Positions 1 through 8,731 are shown, counted from the first letter of the stretch. The stretch is 64,000 nucleotides of DNA from Lachnospiraceae bacterium 10-1 (GCA_000403495.2 KE159820.1:1-64000), one strand, 5' to 3'. Notes: generated from the letters alone by a model not told the origin. Program-made: numbers and translations.

Positions 1-122
1 CTTTCCCGTCTCTTTACTGTTTCTTCTTTGTTTCGTTCTCTGAATTATTCTTTCGAATTTTCAGGGCTGCATTGCTGTTTATTTGTCAAGGTTCTTCGTC
101 TCAACATCATTCGACGTGCGAC
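1..122 (-). other. probable rRNA/tRNA-operon leader running off the window
   Basis: Read on the minus strand, this stretch follows a consensus promoter and contains no credible ORF. It holds short patches such as CTTGACAAATAAACAG and GAGAACGAAACAAAG that resemble leaders found upstream of 16S rRNA in Clostridia. I infer that a stable-RNA operon starts just beyond base 1. No mature RNA sequence is visible inside the window, so the identity rests on promoter strength and leader style only. Confidence 0.4.
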
Positions 123-128
123 TTTCAT

Positions 129-157
129 ATAATATCAGAATGTAAAATTATTGTCAA
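129..157 (-). promoter_or_regulatory. consensus sigma-A promoter firing leftward out of the window
   Basis: On the minus strand TTGACA (157-152) and TATTAT (134-129) are separated by exactly 17 bp. The -35 is perfect and the -10 has five of six consensus bases. The upstream flank is A/T-rich, like an UP element. Such strength is typical of rRNA or tRNA operon promoters in Firmicutes. Confidence 0.75.
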
Positions 158-305
158 TATATTTATTAAAATTTTTTTATTATTTTTCCAGAATATTGTA
201 GCAGCTCAATTCACACCCGCTGCCAAGCCATGTCCAGACGTTTTTAACATTTTACAAATGCTTTACTTATATAAATTATAAATGTGTTTTCTCTGTCCAC
301 ATCTG

Positions 306-695
306 CTACGCCAAAATAGACAGTCCCCAGTTTTTTAGGAAATATACCAGAAAGCCTACAATTAATATCGCCTCTGTCAATCCTACAACTGCACCTAATA
401 ACTTATCCACGCCTTTAATAATCGGCAGCTTGGAAATAAGCTCCAAAGAAGTAAAAAGAACATGTACCAGGCGGTAAATCAGACACACCACTGCAAGGAC
501 TGCAACCATCTGTATTGTTTTTCCAATCTCCTGGTTTAAATAGCTGCCTGCCGCTCCCAGAATAAGAATAACACAAACACCTGCAATAACCATTGCAATA
601 AGCGAAATAATTTCCTGGATCATTCCTTTGCGGAATCCTGCTGTAATTCTCCATATAAAAATAATAGCAATTATAATTAATGCAATATAATACAT
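306..695 (-). CDS. CvpA-family membrane protein
   Basis: A 129-residue protein with about four hydrophobic helices. It matches the CvpA (colicin V production) family, with an early Gly-Phe-Arg-Lys-Gly loop followed by Glu, and a late Leu-Pro...Asp...Gly motif before the last helix. CvpA proteins are inner-membrane proteins linked to envelope homeostasis and purine-related phenotypes; the molecular activity is not settled. The start is supported by AGGAAGG five bases upstream of ATG. It is the last gene of a minus-strand run after the DUF5711 gene, 76 bp away. Confidence is good for the family and low for function. Confidence 0.8.
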   Translation of the reverse strand: MYYIALIIIAIIFIWRITAGFRKGMIQEIISLIAMVIAGVCVILILGAAGSYLNQEIGKTIQMVAVLAVVCLIYRLVHVLFTSLELISKLPIIKGVDKLLGAVVGLTEAILIVGFLVYFLKNWGLSILA

Positions 696-771
696 TTGTA
701 CCTTCCTGCCGCCTCTGGCAATTCAGCTCTTATCACCTATGAAAAATATACGAATATCAAAACTGTTATCA

Positions 772-1983
772 CTATTTCAGCTCAATTGTATCGATAGAAT
801 CCATTGTTACCGTAATATATTTATAAATAGAGGAAGTTGGAATAACAAGACAGGTACTTTTTTCAAACTCGCCTGCAAATTTATCCACGCCCTTTATATT
901 GCAAATCTGGCAATCCATATCATTATATATAATAATCTGATCCTTATTAAAAACAATATCTGTATATTCTATATCAAACAGTTGTGAGTGTATCTTGCTT
1001 CCTGATGTATTATAAACATCCAGCCGGTATGCCGACTCACCGCTCTGGTTTATAAAAACCAGCCCCACATAATTTTCATTATAATAAATACTTTGTACTT
1101 CTTCTTCCAACAAATTTGACGCAATATTAGCAGGCTTTTCAGCTCCGGAAAAAAATACAATCCTGTCATCCGACACGCCAAAGGATGTATCATTATTCAT
1201 AAATTGAATGTAAGGCAATATAGTCCCCGCGTAGTCATAGCCGCTTACATAATTATCCGATTCATTTTTTCCCACTTCGCCAAAGTTATAAAATGCCACG
1301 GAAGACTTCATATTTCCACTATCCACATACAAATATGAAATCGCCATAATTTTCCCGTTAGGGCTGAGACTAATACTGACAGGATAGCCGCTTTTGTCCA
1401 TAGTTGCCCTGGATTCTACAATAGGCGTCTCCGTATCTTCGTTGGCATTATAAACATATATTCTGGTCACATCCACATCATCCAGCACCGCTGCCACTAC
1501 GCAGTTCTCAGAAACACAAAAGTTTCTGATTGGAAGATTCGTCTTAACCGTTCCTTTGATTCCATACTTATCTACAACATAAATAGCTCGTCCATTATAA
1601 TCTCCAATTGCCGCTGTCTGTCCACAAGTTGAAATTAATGGCGTTTGTATTTCATAAGTCCTGTTCCATACAGCATTTCCTCTGGAATCAATGCAGCTGG
1701 CTCCATCCTTACTGTACAAAAGAATACTTCCATCCAGATTTTTAACATTTGCCCCCTGTACGATTGTCACAGAATGAGAGCTTGCAACAACACTCTCTGT
1801 AAAAACCTTATTCTTCCACTGCATAATAAGGAAAGCAATAACAACAGTCAACAATAAAATGCAAAGGACAGTTCTATAAAAAAATGTCAGCTTATGGCTG
1901 CGGATTTTTTCTTTATAATCAATATTTCTTGTTGTGCTTTGTCTCTTTTCTTTTTCCTTAAAATAATCCCGCACACTTGACAT
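772..1983 (-). CDS. DUF5711-family membrane-anchored beta-propeller-like protein
   Basis: A 403-residue protein with a basic cytoplasmic N-terminus, one transmembrane helix around residues 32-52 and a large outer domain. The outer domain has repeated short beta-strand units, such as IAIGDYNG-like turns, resembling the PQQ/WD propellers of DUF5711 proteins in Lachnospiraceae. I chose the ATG at 1983 because GGAG lies seven bases upstream; a TTG two codons earlier is too close to that site. It lies between an unknown membrane protein and CvpA, all on the same strand, suggesting one envelope-related transcript. A sensor or scaffold role outside the membrane is only a guess. Confidence 0.7.
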   Translation of the reverse strand: MSSVRDYFKEKEKRQSTTRNIDYKEKIRSHKLTFFYRTVLCILLLTVVIAFLIMQWKNKVFTESVVASSHSVTIVQGANVKNLDGSILLYSKDGASCIDSRGNAVWNRTYEIQTPLISTCGQTAAIGDYNGRAIYVVDKYGIKGTVKTNLPIRNFCVSENCVVAAVLDDVDVTRIYVYNANEDTETPIVESRATMDKSGYPVSISLSPNGKIMAISYLYVDSGNMKSSVAFYNFGEVGKNESDNYVSGYDYAGTILPYIQFMNNDTSFGVSDDRIVFFSGAEKPANIASNLLEEEVQSIYYNENYVGLVFINQSGESAYRLDVYNTSGSKIHSQLFDIEYTDIVFNKDQIIIYNDMDCQICNIKGVDKFAGEFEKSTCLVIPTSSIYKYITVTMDSIDTIELK

Positions 1984-2017
1984 ATGCAATCTCCAAATCT
2001 TTCGTGTAAAAACACCG

Positions 2018-2593
2018 CTATCTGTCCGTTTCCGCCATAATCACCGCTCTATTAGCAGCCTCCACAAACCCATACATTTTATCATAATCGTTGATGGATG
2101 TCACTGCTAAGGTCAATAAGAATACTCCCATGCCATAAAATAATCGTTTGATCGCATCTCCCAGGGAGAATGTTGACTTTTCCATTGTATCATCTTTTCT
2201 TCTTTTTCGTTCAAAGCATGCAATTAAATAATTCTGCATAGGTTCATTTGTTTCATAGAAAATATAATATCCGTTTCTTTTTCCCGGCCACTCCTGTTTC
2301 TTTCCATATATATTTACATAGCCAATCAATTCGTACTTTTCAAAAAAATCTTTTCTGACCTGTTCCTCATCTCTCCCATACTCCAGCTCTTCTATTACAC
2401 TGGCAGCGCCATATATCATAAAAATTTTTCTGCTTTCGCTGCGGTAAACATGTCCAAAGAGGGCAACCCGAATCGGAATTTTTTCCCAGTCCATCTTAAG
2501 GTCATGTAAGTATGTATATACATAATCTTCCATGTAAACCCGATCTTCCCCATTTATCTTTCCAACCAGTCTGACCATTTCCGGTAATTGCAT
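2018..2593 (-). CDS. conserved hypothetical protein with C-terminal membrane segment
   Basis: A 191-residue protein that I do not recognise. The first 130 residues look like a soluble alpha/beta domain with a central hydrophobic strand (RVALFGHVYRSES) and an acidic helix. A basic stretch follows (FERKRRKDD), then one hydrophobic helix near residues 152-168 and a short tail. It lies 34 bp upstream of the DUF5711 gene on the same strand, so the two are probably co-transcribed. The predicted topology is a cytoplasmic domain tethered to the membrane. No catalytic motif was identified. Confidence 0.6.
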   Translation of the reverse strand: MQLPEMVRLVGKINGEDRVYMEDYVYTYLHDLKMDWEKIPIRVALFGHVYRSESRKIFMIYGAASVIEELEYGRDEEQVRKDFFEKYELIGYVNIYGKKQEWPGKRNGYYIFYETNEPMQNYLIACFERKRRKDDTMEKSTFSLGDAIKRLFYGMGVFLLTLAVTSINDYDKMYGFVEAANRAVIMAETDR

Positions 2594-2707
2594 TTCAATC
2601 CCCCATTCTATATAAGCTGCTTGTATTTTCAGTTTAGCATACTCTATACATGAATTGAGTTGTAATGCATCGTTAAAGAAAGACGTTTGACTACATCTGT
2701 CAATTAT

Positions 2708-3769
2708 TTAACATTTTTCACTCGAATCTTCAGTAAAAAATTTGTATATTGTAGTACTTACGTATTTTTTGTCCGGTCCAAATACCGCTGAAGGAAAATT
2801 GTCCCTATTTGCCGTGTCAGGAAAATACTGTGTTTCCAGACACATACCGCTTCTGGCGCCATATAAAACGCCTTTCTTTCCCGTCTGGGGTGTTATAAAG
2901 TTGCCTGCATAAAACTGCACTCCCGGCAGATCTGTATATGCTTTCATACAGCGTCCTGTCACAGACTCTTTCACAGTTGCAAATTCTCTTATGCTCCCGT
3001 CCATATGATCGATCACCCAATTATGATCATATCCACCTGTCAGCTTAAGCTGGGGATCATCTGCTTCAATTTCTTCTCCGATTCTTTTTGCCTTTGTAAA
3101 ATCAAAAGGTGTATTCACTACCGGTACAATTTCTCCCGTGGGAATTGCACCTTCTACCACCGGCGTATATGCAGAAGCCTTTAATTCAAGAATATGGTCA
3201 TATATCTTTTCTCTGTGTCCTGCCAAATTAAAATAAGAATGATTTGTCATGTTGATAATTGTGTTTTTATCACTGACTGTCTCATAATGAATCTTTATTT
3301 CATTTTCTTCCGTAAGACTGTATGTAACCTGAATCTTTTTATTGCCGGGAAATCCCATACATCCATCTTCATCCTCCAGGGTTAATTTAACAGTCATTTC
3401 TTCTGCTTCTGCCTTCCACACCCTCTTATGGTATCCCAAATCATGATGGCTGTGAAGGTTATTCTCTCCGTCATTTGCACATAGCCGATATTCCTGCCCA
3501 TCAAGCATAAAAGCCGCGCCTTTAATTCGGTTGGCATTTGGACCTACTGTGGAACCAAAAAAACAGTCATTTTTAAAATACGGTTCCAAAGAATCATAGC
3601 CCAGCACCACATCATCTTTTCTGCCTTCTTTGTCCGGCACAATTAAGTTTACCAGTATAGCGCCATAATTAATAATACCAGCTTTTATTCCACTGGAATT
3701 TTCAAGCCAGTACCTGTAAATCTCAACTCCATCTTTTGTCTGTCCGAAAACTTCTTTTCTCACACTCAT
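2708..3769 (-). CDS. galM: aldose 1-epimerase (galactose mutarotase)
   Basis: This enzyme interconverts alpha and beta anomers of aldoses such as galactose and feeds the Leloir pathway in the cytoplasm. The roughly 353-residue length fits the family. Numbering from a Met two codons further upstream, the expected catalytic and binding residues are visible: His108 in NNLH, His179 in TNHSYFNL, Asp250 in GGYDHN and the general base Glu314 in GMCLETQ. The start at 3769 is preferred because GAGG lies seven bases upstream, while the earlier Met overlaps that site. It follows recR by 20 bp on the same strand. No galK or galT is nearby. Confidence 0.9.
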   Translation of the reverse strand: MSVRKEVFGQTKDGVEIYRYWLENSSGIKAGIINYGAILVNLIVPDKEGRKDDVVLGYDSLEPYFKNDCFFGSTVGPNANRIKGAAFMLDGQEYRLCANDGENNLHSHHDLGYHKRVWKAEAEEMTVKLTLEDEDGCMGFPGNKKIQVTYSLTEENEIKIHYETVSDKNTIINMTNHSYFNLAGHREKIYDHILELKASAYTPVVEGAIPTGEIVPVVNTPFDFTKAKRIGEEIEADDPQLKLTGGYDHNWVIDHMDGSIREFATVKESVTGRCMKAYTDLPGVQFYAGNFITPQTGKKGVLYGARSGMCLETQYFPDTANRDNFPSAVFGPDKKYVSTTIYKFFTEDSSEKC

Positions 3770-3789
3770 TTTCATACCTCATATTAAAA

Positions 3790-4386
3790 TTAAATTTCCA
3801 CTCTGCCTTCCAATGCCCGCAAAAGCGTCACTTCATCGATATACTCCAAATCCCCTCCTACAGGCACGCCGCTTGCTATTCTGGTTACCTTTATTCCTGT
3901 GGGTTTGATCAATTTGCTGATATACATGGCAGTCGTCTCACCTTCCAAACTGGAGTTAGTCGCTATAATCACTTCGGAGACATTACCTTCAAGACGTGTA
4001 ATCAATTCCTTCAGCCTGATGTCCCCCGGCCCAATTCCAAGCATGGGAGAAATGGCTCCATGAAGCACATGATAAATGCCTTCGTATTTGCCTGTCTTTT
4101 CATATGCCGCCAGATCCCTTGTGTTTTCAACTACCATAATCGTACTGTGATCACGTTTTTCGTTGGCACAGACAGGGCAAAGTTCATTGTCAGTTAAAGT
4201 AAAACATTCCTTACAGTAACGAACATTTTCTTTTGCCTCTATTATCACCTTGGCAAGTCTGGCAACTTTATCTTTCGGCATATTAATCAAGTGAAAAGCC
4301 AGCCTTTGCGCTGACTTGGAACCAATTCCCGGCAGACCGGACAATTCGTCTATTAGTTTATTGATATGTCCGCTGTACAAGTCCAT
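3790..4386 (-). CDS. recR: recombination mediator protein RecR
   Basis: RecR acts with RecO (and RecF) to load RecA on single-stranded gaps in DNA repair. The 198-residue protein has the family order: a helix-hairpin-helix (residues 8-30, [16 protein letters not shown]), a four-cysteine zinc finger (Cys58, Cys61, Cys70, Cys73) and a Toprim domain with the [10 protein letters not shown] motif. Its ATG overlaps the stop of ybaB by one base (TAATG), indicating translational coupling. The dnaX-ybaB-recR order is widely conserved in Firmicutes. Confidence 0.97.
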   Translation of the reverse strand: MDLYSGHINKLIDELSGLPGIGSKSAQRLAFHLINMPKDKVARLAKVIIEAKENVRYCKECFTLTDNELCPVCANEKRDHSTIMVVENTRDLAAYEKTGKYEGIYHVLHGAISPMLGIGPGDIRLKELITRLEGNVSEVIIATNSSLEGETTAMYISKLIKPTGIKVTRIASGVPVGGDLEYIDEVTLLRALEGRVEI

Positions 4387-4736
4387 TAGAAAGGAAGGCC
4401 TCCTCCCAGCCCAAGGCCTCCGGTCATTTTATTCATAACCTGAGCATTTGCCTCTTCCGCCATGCGGAGCGCCTCATTTGCTGCCGCCATTACCAGATCT
4501 TCTAACATTTCAATATCATCAGGATCAACTACCTCTTCGGATAACTTAACCTTTGTGATCTCCTTTTTACCGGTTACAGTCACTTCAACAGCACCGCCTC
4601 CGGCTTTTGCAGTAAATTCCTTTGTTTCCAGCTCTTTCTGACTCTCTTCCATCTGACGCTGCATTCTCTGTGCCTGTTTCATCAAATTATTCATATTGCC
4701 GGGCATACCTCCCGGAAATCCTCCACGCTTTGCCAT
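4386..4736 (-). CDS. YbaB/EbfC nucleoid-associated protein
   Basis: A small DNA-binding protein, about 116 residues, of the YbaB/EbfC family, which forms dimers and associates with the nucleoid. The N-terminus is Gly/Met/Asn-rich, followed by the typical long amphipathic helix ([18 protein letters not shown]) and a conserved core with [12 protein letters not shown] and [13 protein letters not shown] prefer the second Met (4736), since the AAGGG site abuts the first ATG at 4748; the first start cannot be excluded. It lies between dnaX and recR and is coupled to recR. Confidence 0.93.
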   Translation of the reverse strand: MAKRGGFPGGMPGNMNNLMKQAQRMQRQMEESQKELETKEFTAKAGGGAVEVTVTGKKEITKVKLSEEVVDPDDIEMLEDLVMAAANEALRMAEEANAQVMNKMTGGLGLGGGLPF

Positions 4737-4802
4737 TTTTGTATCCATCCCTTCTTAATTTTAAATTGTATTTTACTATTAACTATACTATATTTTCAAG
4801 TA

Positions 4803-6386
4803 CTACTCAATTTCTTCCACTTCCATATTGATCACCTGACTTACCAGCTTGGTCAGATTGGGAAAAGTTTCCTCCGGATTTCTGTCCTGTCCTGAGCCCT
4901 GAATTGTGATCTTCATCTGTTTGCCGGTAAAATCACCAATAATCCTTTGCAGCTCTTCTTTATGAGAGTCTTCTTTAAAATAATCCGAAGGCAGCCCTTC
5001 CGGAACTATAACAAGCAGGCTTCCATCTCCTGCCAGGCTAGGATAGGCCGCCTTTAAATATGCCTTCATAGGCATAGATGCATTTCCAATAACAGCAGAC
5101 CACTTTCCGGCCGCTTCCCTGACATCTTCCGGAACTGCCTCAGGCAGTTGTGCAAGCGGCTTCTGCTGGGCAGCATGATCTTTCGGCCGATTTTCATCAG
5201 CCAGCATGGCAGAAACTGCCCCTGCCGGAATTCCATTTGCCATCTTTTCCTCAAGCTGCCTGATACGGTCTGCAAGCGACTGGGTGTCCGTCTCCATACT
5301 GGGCCTGCACAACTTAATCAACGCAATCTCAACTAAAATTCTCTTTTGGGATGCATACTTAACCTGCCCTGACAGCTCTGACATTACCCTGATATAACGC
5401 ATGATTATATCATTTTCTGCCATCTGAGCTTCTTCTTTCAGTCTCTCAAGATTTTCTGTGGAAATATCAATAACATCTTCCGCACCATCTGCCGTCCTGA
5501 CAAGAAGCAGATTTCTAAGATACCATGTAAAATCTGATATAAATTGCGCCAATTCCCTGCCCTGCATGACAATTTCCTCAAGCAGGGAAATCGCCCCCAT
5601 GACATCTCCATTTAAAACAATTCTAAAAAGCCTGCTGAACACTTCCGTGTCCACTGCCCCAAGCACATCCAAAACCTTATCATAAGTAAGCTCCTGGCCA
5701 AAATGAAAGGCAATACACTGGTCCAAAAGGCTTAAGGCATCACGCATAGAGCCATCCGCTGTCTTGGCAATATAGCGGATGGCTTTTTCTTCTACCTGAA
5801 CCTGCTCCATTTCCATTAATTCTTTCATCCGGTCAGAAATCGTATCGATTGTTATTCTTTTAAAGTCATATCTCTGACACCTGGATAAAATCGTTATCGG
5901 TATTTTATGCACTTCTGTTGTAGCCAAAATAAAAATCACATAAGAAGGCGGCTCCTCTAAGGTTTTCAACAAAGCATTAAAAGCTCCTATAGAAAGCATA
6001 TGAACTTCATCAATAATATAAACCTTATATTTTCCCTCAGCAGGAGAGTACGTTACCTCGTCTACAATCTCACGAATACTGTCAACGCCATTGTTGGAAG
6101 CCGCATCAATTTCAATTACATTCATACTGGCTCCGGCAACAATCGCCCGGCAGATAGCACATTCCCCACAGGGACTGCCATCTGTCGGGTGCTCACAATT
6201 CACTGCTCTGGCAAATATTTTTGCAATCGTCGTTTTACCGGTTCCTCTTGTTCCGCAAAAAAGATAAGCATGAGAAGTTCTCTCCGCTTTGATCTGATTT
6301 TTCAGCGTAGTTACTATATGATCCTGTCCCTTTACGTCTTCGAAAGCTGCAGGACGGAATTTTCTGTAAAGGGCTGTATACGACAT
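4803..6386 (-). CDS. dnaX: DNA polymerase III subunit gamma/tau
   Basis: The clamp-loader ATPase of the replisome. The 527-residue protein shows an AAA+ module with Walker A GTRGTGKT (45-52), a zinc site from Cys64, Cys73, Cys76 and Cys79, Walker B IIDEVHML, and the sensor region ILSRCQRYDFKR. A collar domain follows, then a tau-like C-terminal region. It is the first gene of a dnaX-ybaB-recR-(galM) transcript. No programmed-frameshift signal was looked for beyond reading the intact frame. Confidence 0.96.
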   Translation of the reverse strand: MSYTALYRKFRPAAFEDVKGQDHIVTTLKNQIKAERTSHAYLFCGTRGTGKTTIAKIFARAVNCEHPTDGSPCGECAICRAIVAGASMNVIEIDAASNNGVDSIREIVDEVTYSPAEGKYKVYIIDEVHMLSIGAFNALLKTLEEPPSYVIFILATTEVHKIPITILSRCQRYDFKRITIDTISDRMKELMEMEQVQVEEKAIRYIAKTADGSMRDALSLLDQCIAFHFGQELTYDKVLDVLGAVDTEVFSRLFRIVLNGDVMGAISLLEEIVMQGRELAQFISDFTWYLRNLLLVRTADGAEDVIDISTENLERLKEEAQMAENDIIMRYIRVMSELSGQVKYASQKRILVEIALIKLCRPSMETDTQSLADRIRQLEEKMANGIPAGAVSAMLADENRPKDHAAQQKPLAQLPEAVPEDVREAAGKWSAVIGNASMPMKAYLKAAYPSLAGDGSLLVIVPEGLPSDYFKEDSHKEELQRIIGDFTGKQMKITIQGSGQDRNPEETFPNLTKLVSQVINMEVEEIE

Positions 6387-6423
6387 GTCCTTTTCCTTCC
6401 ACTAATTAAATAAAGTTCCCTGA

Positions 6424-7503
6424 TTAATCACCAAAGCTTATTCCAAGCAATTTTGCTTCCTTTACAATCGATGCGTCCGGAGCAATCATTTTCAATTTTC
6501 CGGCTACTTCTTCCAAAGGCACCTTGACCACTTCACGATTTCTGTAACCAATCATAAATCCATATTCACCCTTTAAAATAAGTTCTCCTGCTTCTGCTCC
6601 CAAACGGCTTGCAAACACACGGTCATACGGGCAGGGACTTCCTCCTCTTTGTGTGTGCCCGGGAACCGTAACCCTTACTTCATGCCCGGTCATTTTTTCG
6701 ATCTGCTGGGCCAGTTCATAAGAAACTGAAGGGAATTTATAATTTTTCATTTTCTCTTTGTATTCTTTCTTGGACAACTTGGCATCTTCCTTAGATATAG
6801 CACCTTCTGCCACTGCAAGAATTGTAAATTTGCTTCCGTTATTATTACGCTCCTGTATTTTTCCTACCACTTTCTTGATGTCGTAAGGAATTTCGGGAAT
6901 CAAAATAATATCAGCACCGCCTGCCATGCCGGCATTTAAAGTTAACCAGCCAACCTTGTGCCCCATTACTTCAACAATAAATACTCTTCCATGAGACGCT
7001 GCTGTCGTGTGAATGCAGTCAATTGCATCAGTTGCTATATTCACCGCACTCTGGAACCCAAAGGTCATATCTGTTCCCCATAAGTCATTGTCAATTGTTT
7101 TCGGCAGTGTAATTACATTCAATCCTTCTTCACGAAGAAGATTTGCTGTCTTATGGGTTCCATTTCCTCCCAGAATCACCAGGCAGTCCAGACGCAGCTT
7201 ATAATAATTCTGTTTCATTGCATCTACTTTATCAATTCCGTTTTCATCCGGATCTTTAATCGTTTTAAAAGGAGTCCGTGAACTGCCCAAAATTGTGCCG
7301 CCCTTTGTAAGTATTCCTGAAAAATCATGTCCATCCAGCATTCTGAAATTTCCGTAGATCAGCCCTTTATAGCCATCTATAAACCCGTAAATCTCAACAT
7401 TTTCCTTGCTATTTACCAGACATTTTACCACCCCGCGCATAGCTGCATTCAGCGCCTGACAATCACCGCCGCTTGTCAACATACCAATTCTTTTCACTTT
7501 CAC
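6424..7503 (-). CDS. 6-phosphofructokinase, clade III-like
   Basis: Phosphorylates fructose 6-phosphate in glycolysis. The 359-residue protein has the PFK fold: TSGGDCQALNA at the phosphate-donor loop, PKTIDND catalytic loop (Asp138 as general base) and the substrate motif GHTQRGG. The donor-specificity residues are mixed. The usual GGDG/GGDD motif is GGNG (Asn114, Gly115), with Lys135 before TIDND. Gly suggests ATP, while Lys at the second position is typical of PPi-dependent or clade III enzymes. The Asn replaces the Mg-binding Asp of E. coli PfkA. It stands alone, with its own promoter. A PFK function is clear; donor and regulation are open. Confidence 0.88.
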   Translation of the reverse strand: MKVKRIGMLTSGGDCQALNAAMRGVVKCLVNSKENVEIYGFIDGYKGLIYGNFRMLDGHDFSGILTKGGTILGSSRTPFKTIKDPDENGIDKVDAMKQNYYKLRLDCLVILGGNGTHKTANLLREEGLNVITLPKTIDNDLWGTDMTFGFQSAVNIATDAIDCIHTTAASHGRVFIVEVMGHKVGWLTLNAGMAGGADIILIPEIPYDIKKVVGKIQERNNNGSKFTILAVAEGAISKEDAKLSKKEYKEKMKNYKFPSVSYELAQQIEKMTGHEVRVTVPGHTQRGGSPCPYDRVFASRLGAEAGELILKGEYGFMIGYRNREVVKVPLEEVAGKLKMIAPDASIVKEAKLLGISFGD

Positions 7504-7556
7504 TCATCCTCCTTGTCCTCGTGTAAACGAATTTATTTCAACATAATATATTAATT

Positions 7557-7585
7557 ATTATACATAATTTAAAACCGCTCTACAA
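7557..7585 (-). promoter_or_regulatory. probable promoter of the phosphofructokinase gene
   Basis: TTGTAG (7585-7580) and TATAAT (7562-7557) on the minus strand are 17 bp apart, about 55 bp upstream of the PFK start. The -10 is perfect; the -35 is weak. Confidence 0.5.
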
Positions 7586-7617
7586 CCGTTATGTAGCATT
7601 AAATTAATCACCTTTTC

Positions 7618-7646
7618 TTGACATTGGCAAATGAATATAGTATTAT
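7618..7646 (+). promoter_or_regulatory. consensus promoter of the CDF transporter gene
   Basis: TTGACA (7618-7623), a 17-bp spacer and TATTAT (7641-7646). Transcription should start near 7653, leaving a leader of about 110 nt before the ATG at 7764. Confidence 0.8.
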
Positions 7647-7659
7647 CACATAAATTTAT

Positions 7660-7740
7660 GTTAACAGCGGACAGTACGCTTTGCGGAACTGTCCTTATAT
7701 TTTAATATAAGGATGTCTGGTAAAGCCCGACATCCGTTAT
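7660..7740 (+). promoter_or_regulatory. structured 5' leader with three adjacent stem-loops
   Basis: Stem 1: GGACAGT (7669-7675) with ACTGTCC (7688-7694), enclosing CGC/GCG. Stem 2: TTATAT (7695-7700) with ATATAA (7705-7710). Stem 3: GGATGTC (7711-7717) with GACATCC (7729-7735), enclosing GG/CC. A short closing helix TAAC/GTTA (7662-7665 with 7736-7739) would make a multi-way junction. TCC (7692-7694) can instead pair with GGA (7711-7713), extending stem 2 to nine pairs and breaking stems 1 and 3. The placement, between a strong promoter and a metal exporter, suggests a riboswitch-like or protein-bound element. I could not match it to a known class. Confidence 0.5.
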
Positions 7741-7763
7741 TTTATATGGCAAAGGGGATCATC

Positions 7764-8699
7764 ATGGAACATTTAATTAAAGAAAAAGAGCACACTTATA
7801 TGGAAAGTCAAAAACTTGCCATGCGGGTTTCAAGTGTCAGTATTTTCGTAAACATATCACTTTCTTTATTTAAGCTGTTGGCCGGCATCATTGCCCATTC
7901 CGGAGCAATGATTTCAGATGCCATACATTCAGCTTCCGATGTATTCAGTACTTTTATTGTAATTGTCGGGGTTCGGATGTCAAATAAAACATCCGATCAC
8001 GACCATCAGTATGGACACGAACGCTTAGAATGTGTGTCTTCCATAATTTTATCAGGACTTTTGCTGGCAACCGGTGTGGGAATTGGAATCAGTGGAATTC
8101 AAAATATTCTGGCCGGTACTTCAGGAGAAAGCCTGGCAATCCCCGGCCTGCTGGCATTGATTGCTGCCATTTTATCCCTCGTTGTAAAAGAATGGATGTT
8201 TTGGTATACCAGAGCCGCTGCTAAAAAAATCAACTCCGGCGCTTTAATGGCTGACGCCTGGCATCACCGCTCCGACGCCCTTTCTTCCATTGGCGCTTTT
8301 ATCGGTATTTTAGGTGCACGGCTTGGCTTTCCTGTTCTGGATCCCATTGCCAGCGTAACTATCTGTCTTTTCATTATAAAAGCTGCAGTTGACATCTTTA
8401 AAGACGCCATAGACAAAATGGTTGACCACTCCTGTGATGATGCAACTGTAGAGCAGATGAATCAGGTCATTTCCAGCATTTCTGGAGTAGACCGTATTGA
8501 TCTGATCCGCACCAGATTATTTGGTTCGAAAATTTATGTGGATATTGAAATTGCCGTAAATGGAGAGCTTTCCCTAAACAAAGCTCATGCAATTGCTGAA
8601 GAAGTCCATCTTTCCATTGAAAAAGATTTTCCTCATGTAAAGCACTGCATGGTGCATGTAAACCCTTTTGAAGGGGAAGAAAAAGGCATTGACTTGTAA
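7764..8699 (+). CDS. cation diffusion facilitator (CDF) metal exporter
   Basis: A proton-coupled efflux protein for divalent metals (Zn, Fe, Mn, Co or Cd) in the cytoplasmic membrane. The 311-residue protein has six helices in the CDF pattern. Metal-site signatures are in TM2 (SDAIHSASD, DxxxD type) and TM5 (HHRSD, HxxxD type). A C-terminal cytoplasmic ferredoxin-like dimer domain ends in KHCMVHVNPF. The start at 7764 follows AAGGGG by six bases; an upstream in-frame Met lies inside the leader hairpins and is unlikely. The preceding leader suggests control by metal or another ligand. The exact metal cannot be read from sequence. Confidence 0.9.
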   Translation: MEHLIKEKEHTYMESQKLAMRVSSVSIFVNISLSLFKLLAGIIAHSGAMISDAIHSASDVFSTFIVIVGVRMSNKTSDHDHQYGHERLECVSSIILSGLLLATGVGIGISGIQNILAGTSGESLAIPGLLALIAAILSLVVKEWMFWYTRAAAKKINSGALMADAWHHRSDALSSIGAFIGILGARLGFPVLDPIASVTICLFIIKAAVDIFKDAIDKMVDHSCDDATVEQMNQVISSISGVDRIDLIRTRLFGSKIYVDIEIAVNGELSLNKAHAIAEEVHLSIEKDFPHVKHCMVHVNPFEGEEKGIDL

Positions 8700-8717
8700 T
8701 ACCTAAACTATTATAAT
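8689..8717 (+). promoter_or_regulatory. promoter of the tRNA-Ser gene
   Basis: TTGACT (8689-8694), a 17-bp spacer and TATAAT (8712-8717). The -35 lies in the last codons of the CDF gene. The predicted start near 8724 is about 8 bases before the mature tRNA. Confidence 0.7.
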
Positions 8718-8731
8718 AAAAAAAGTTTTAC

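Noticed and set aside
7713-7763. Earlier start of the CDF gene
   Set aside because: The Met at 7713 lies inside the leader hairpins without a ribosome site; AAGGGG fits ATG 7764.
7653-7763. NiCo, yybP-ykoY or purine riboswitch
   Set aside because: The sequences conserved in those classes, as I know them, are not present in the expected order, although the gene context would fit a metal sensor.
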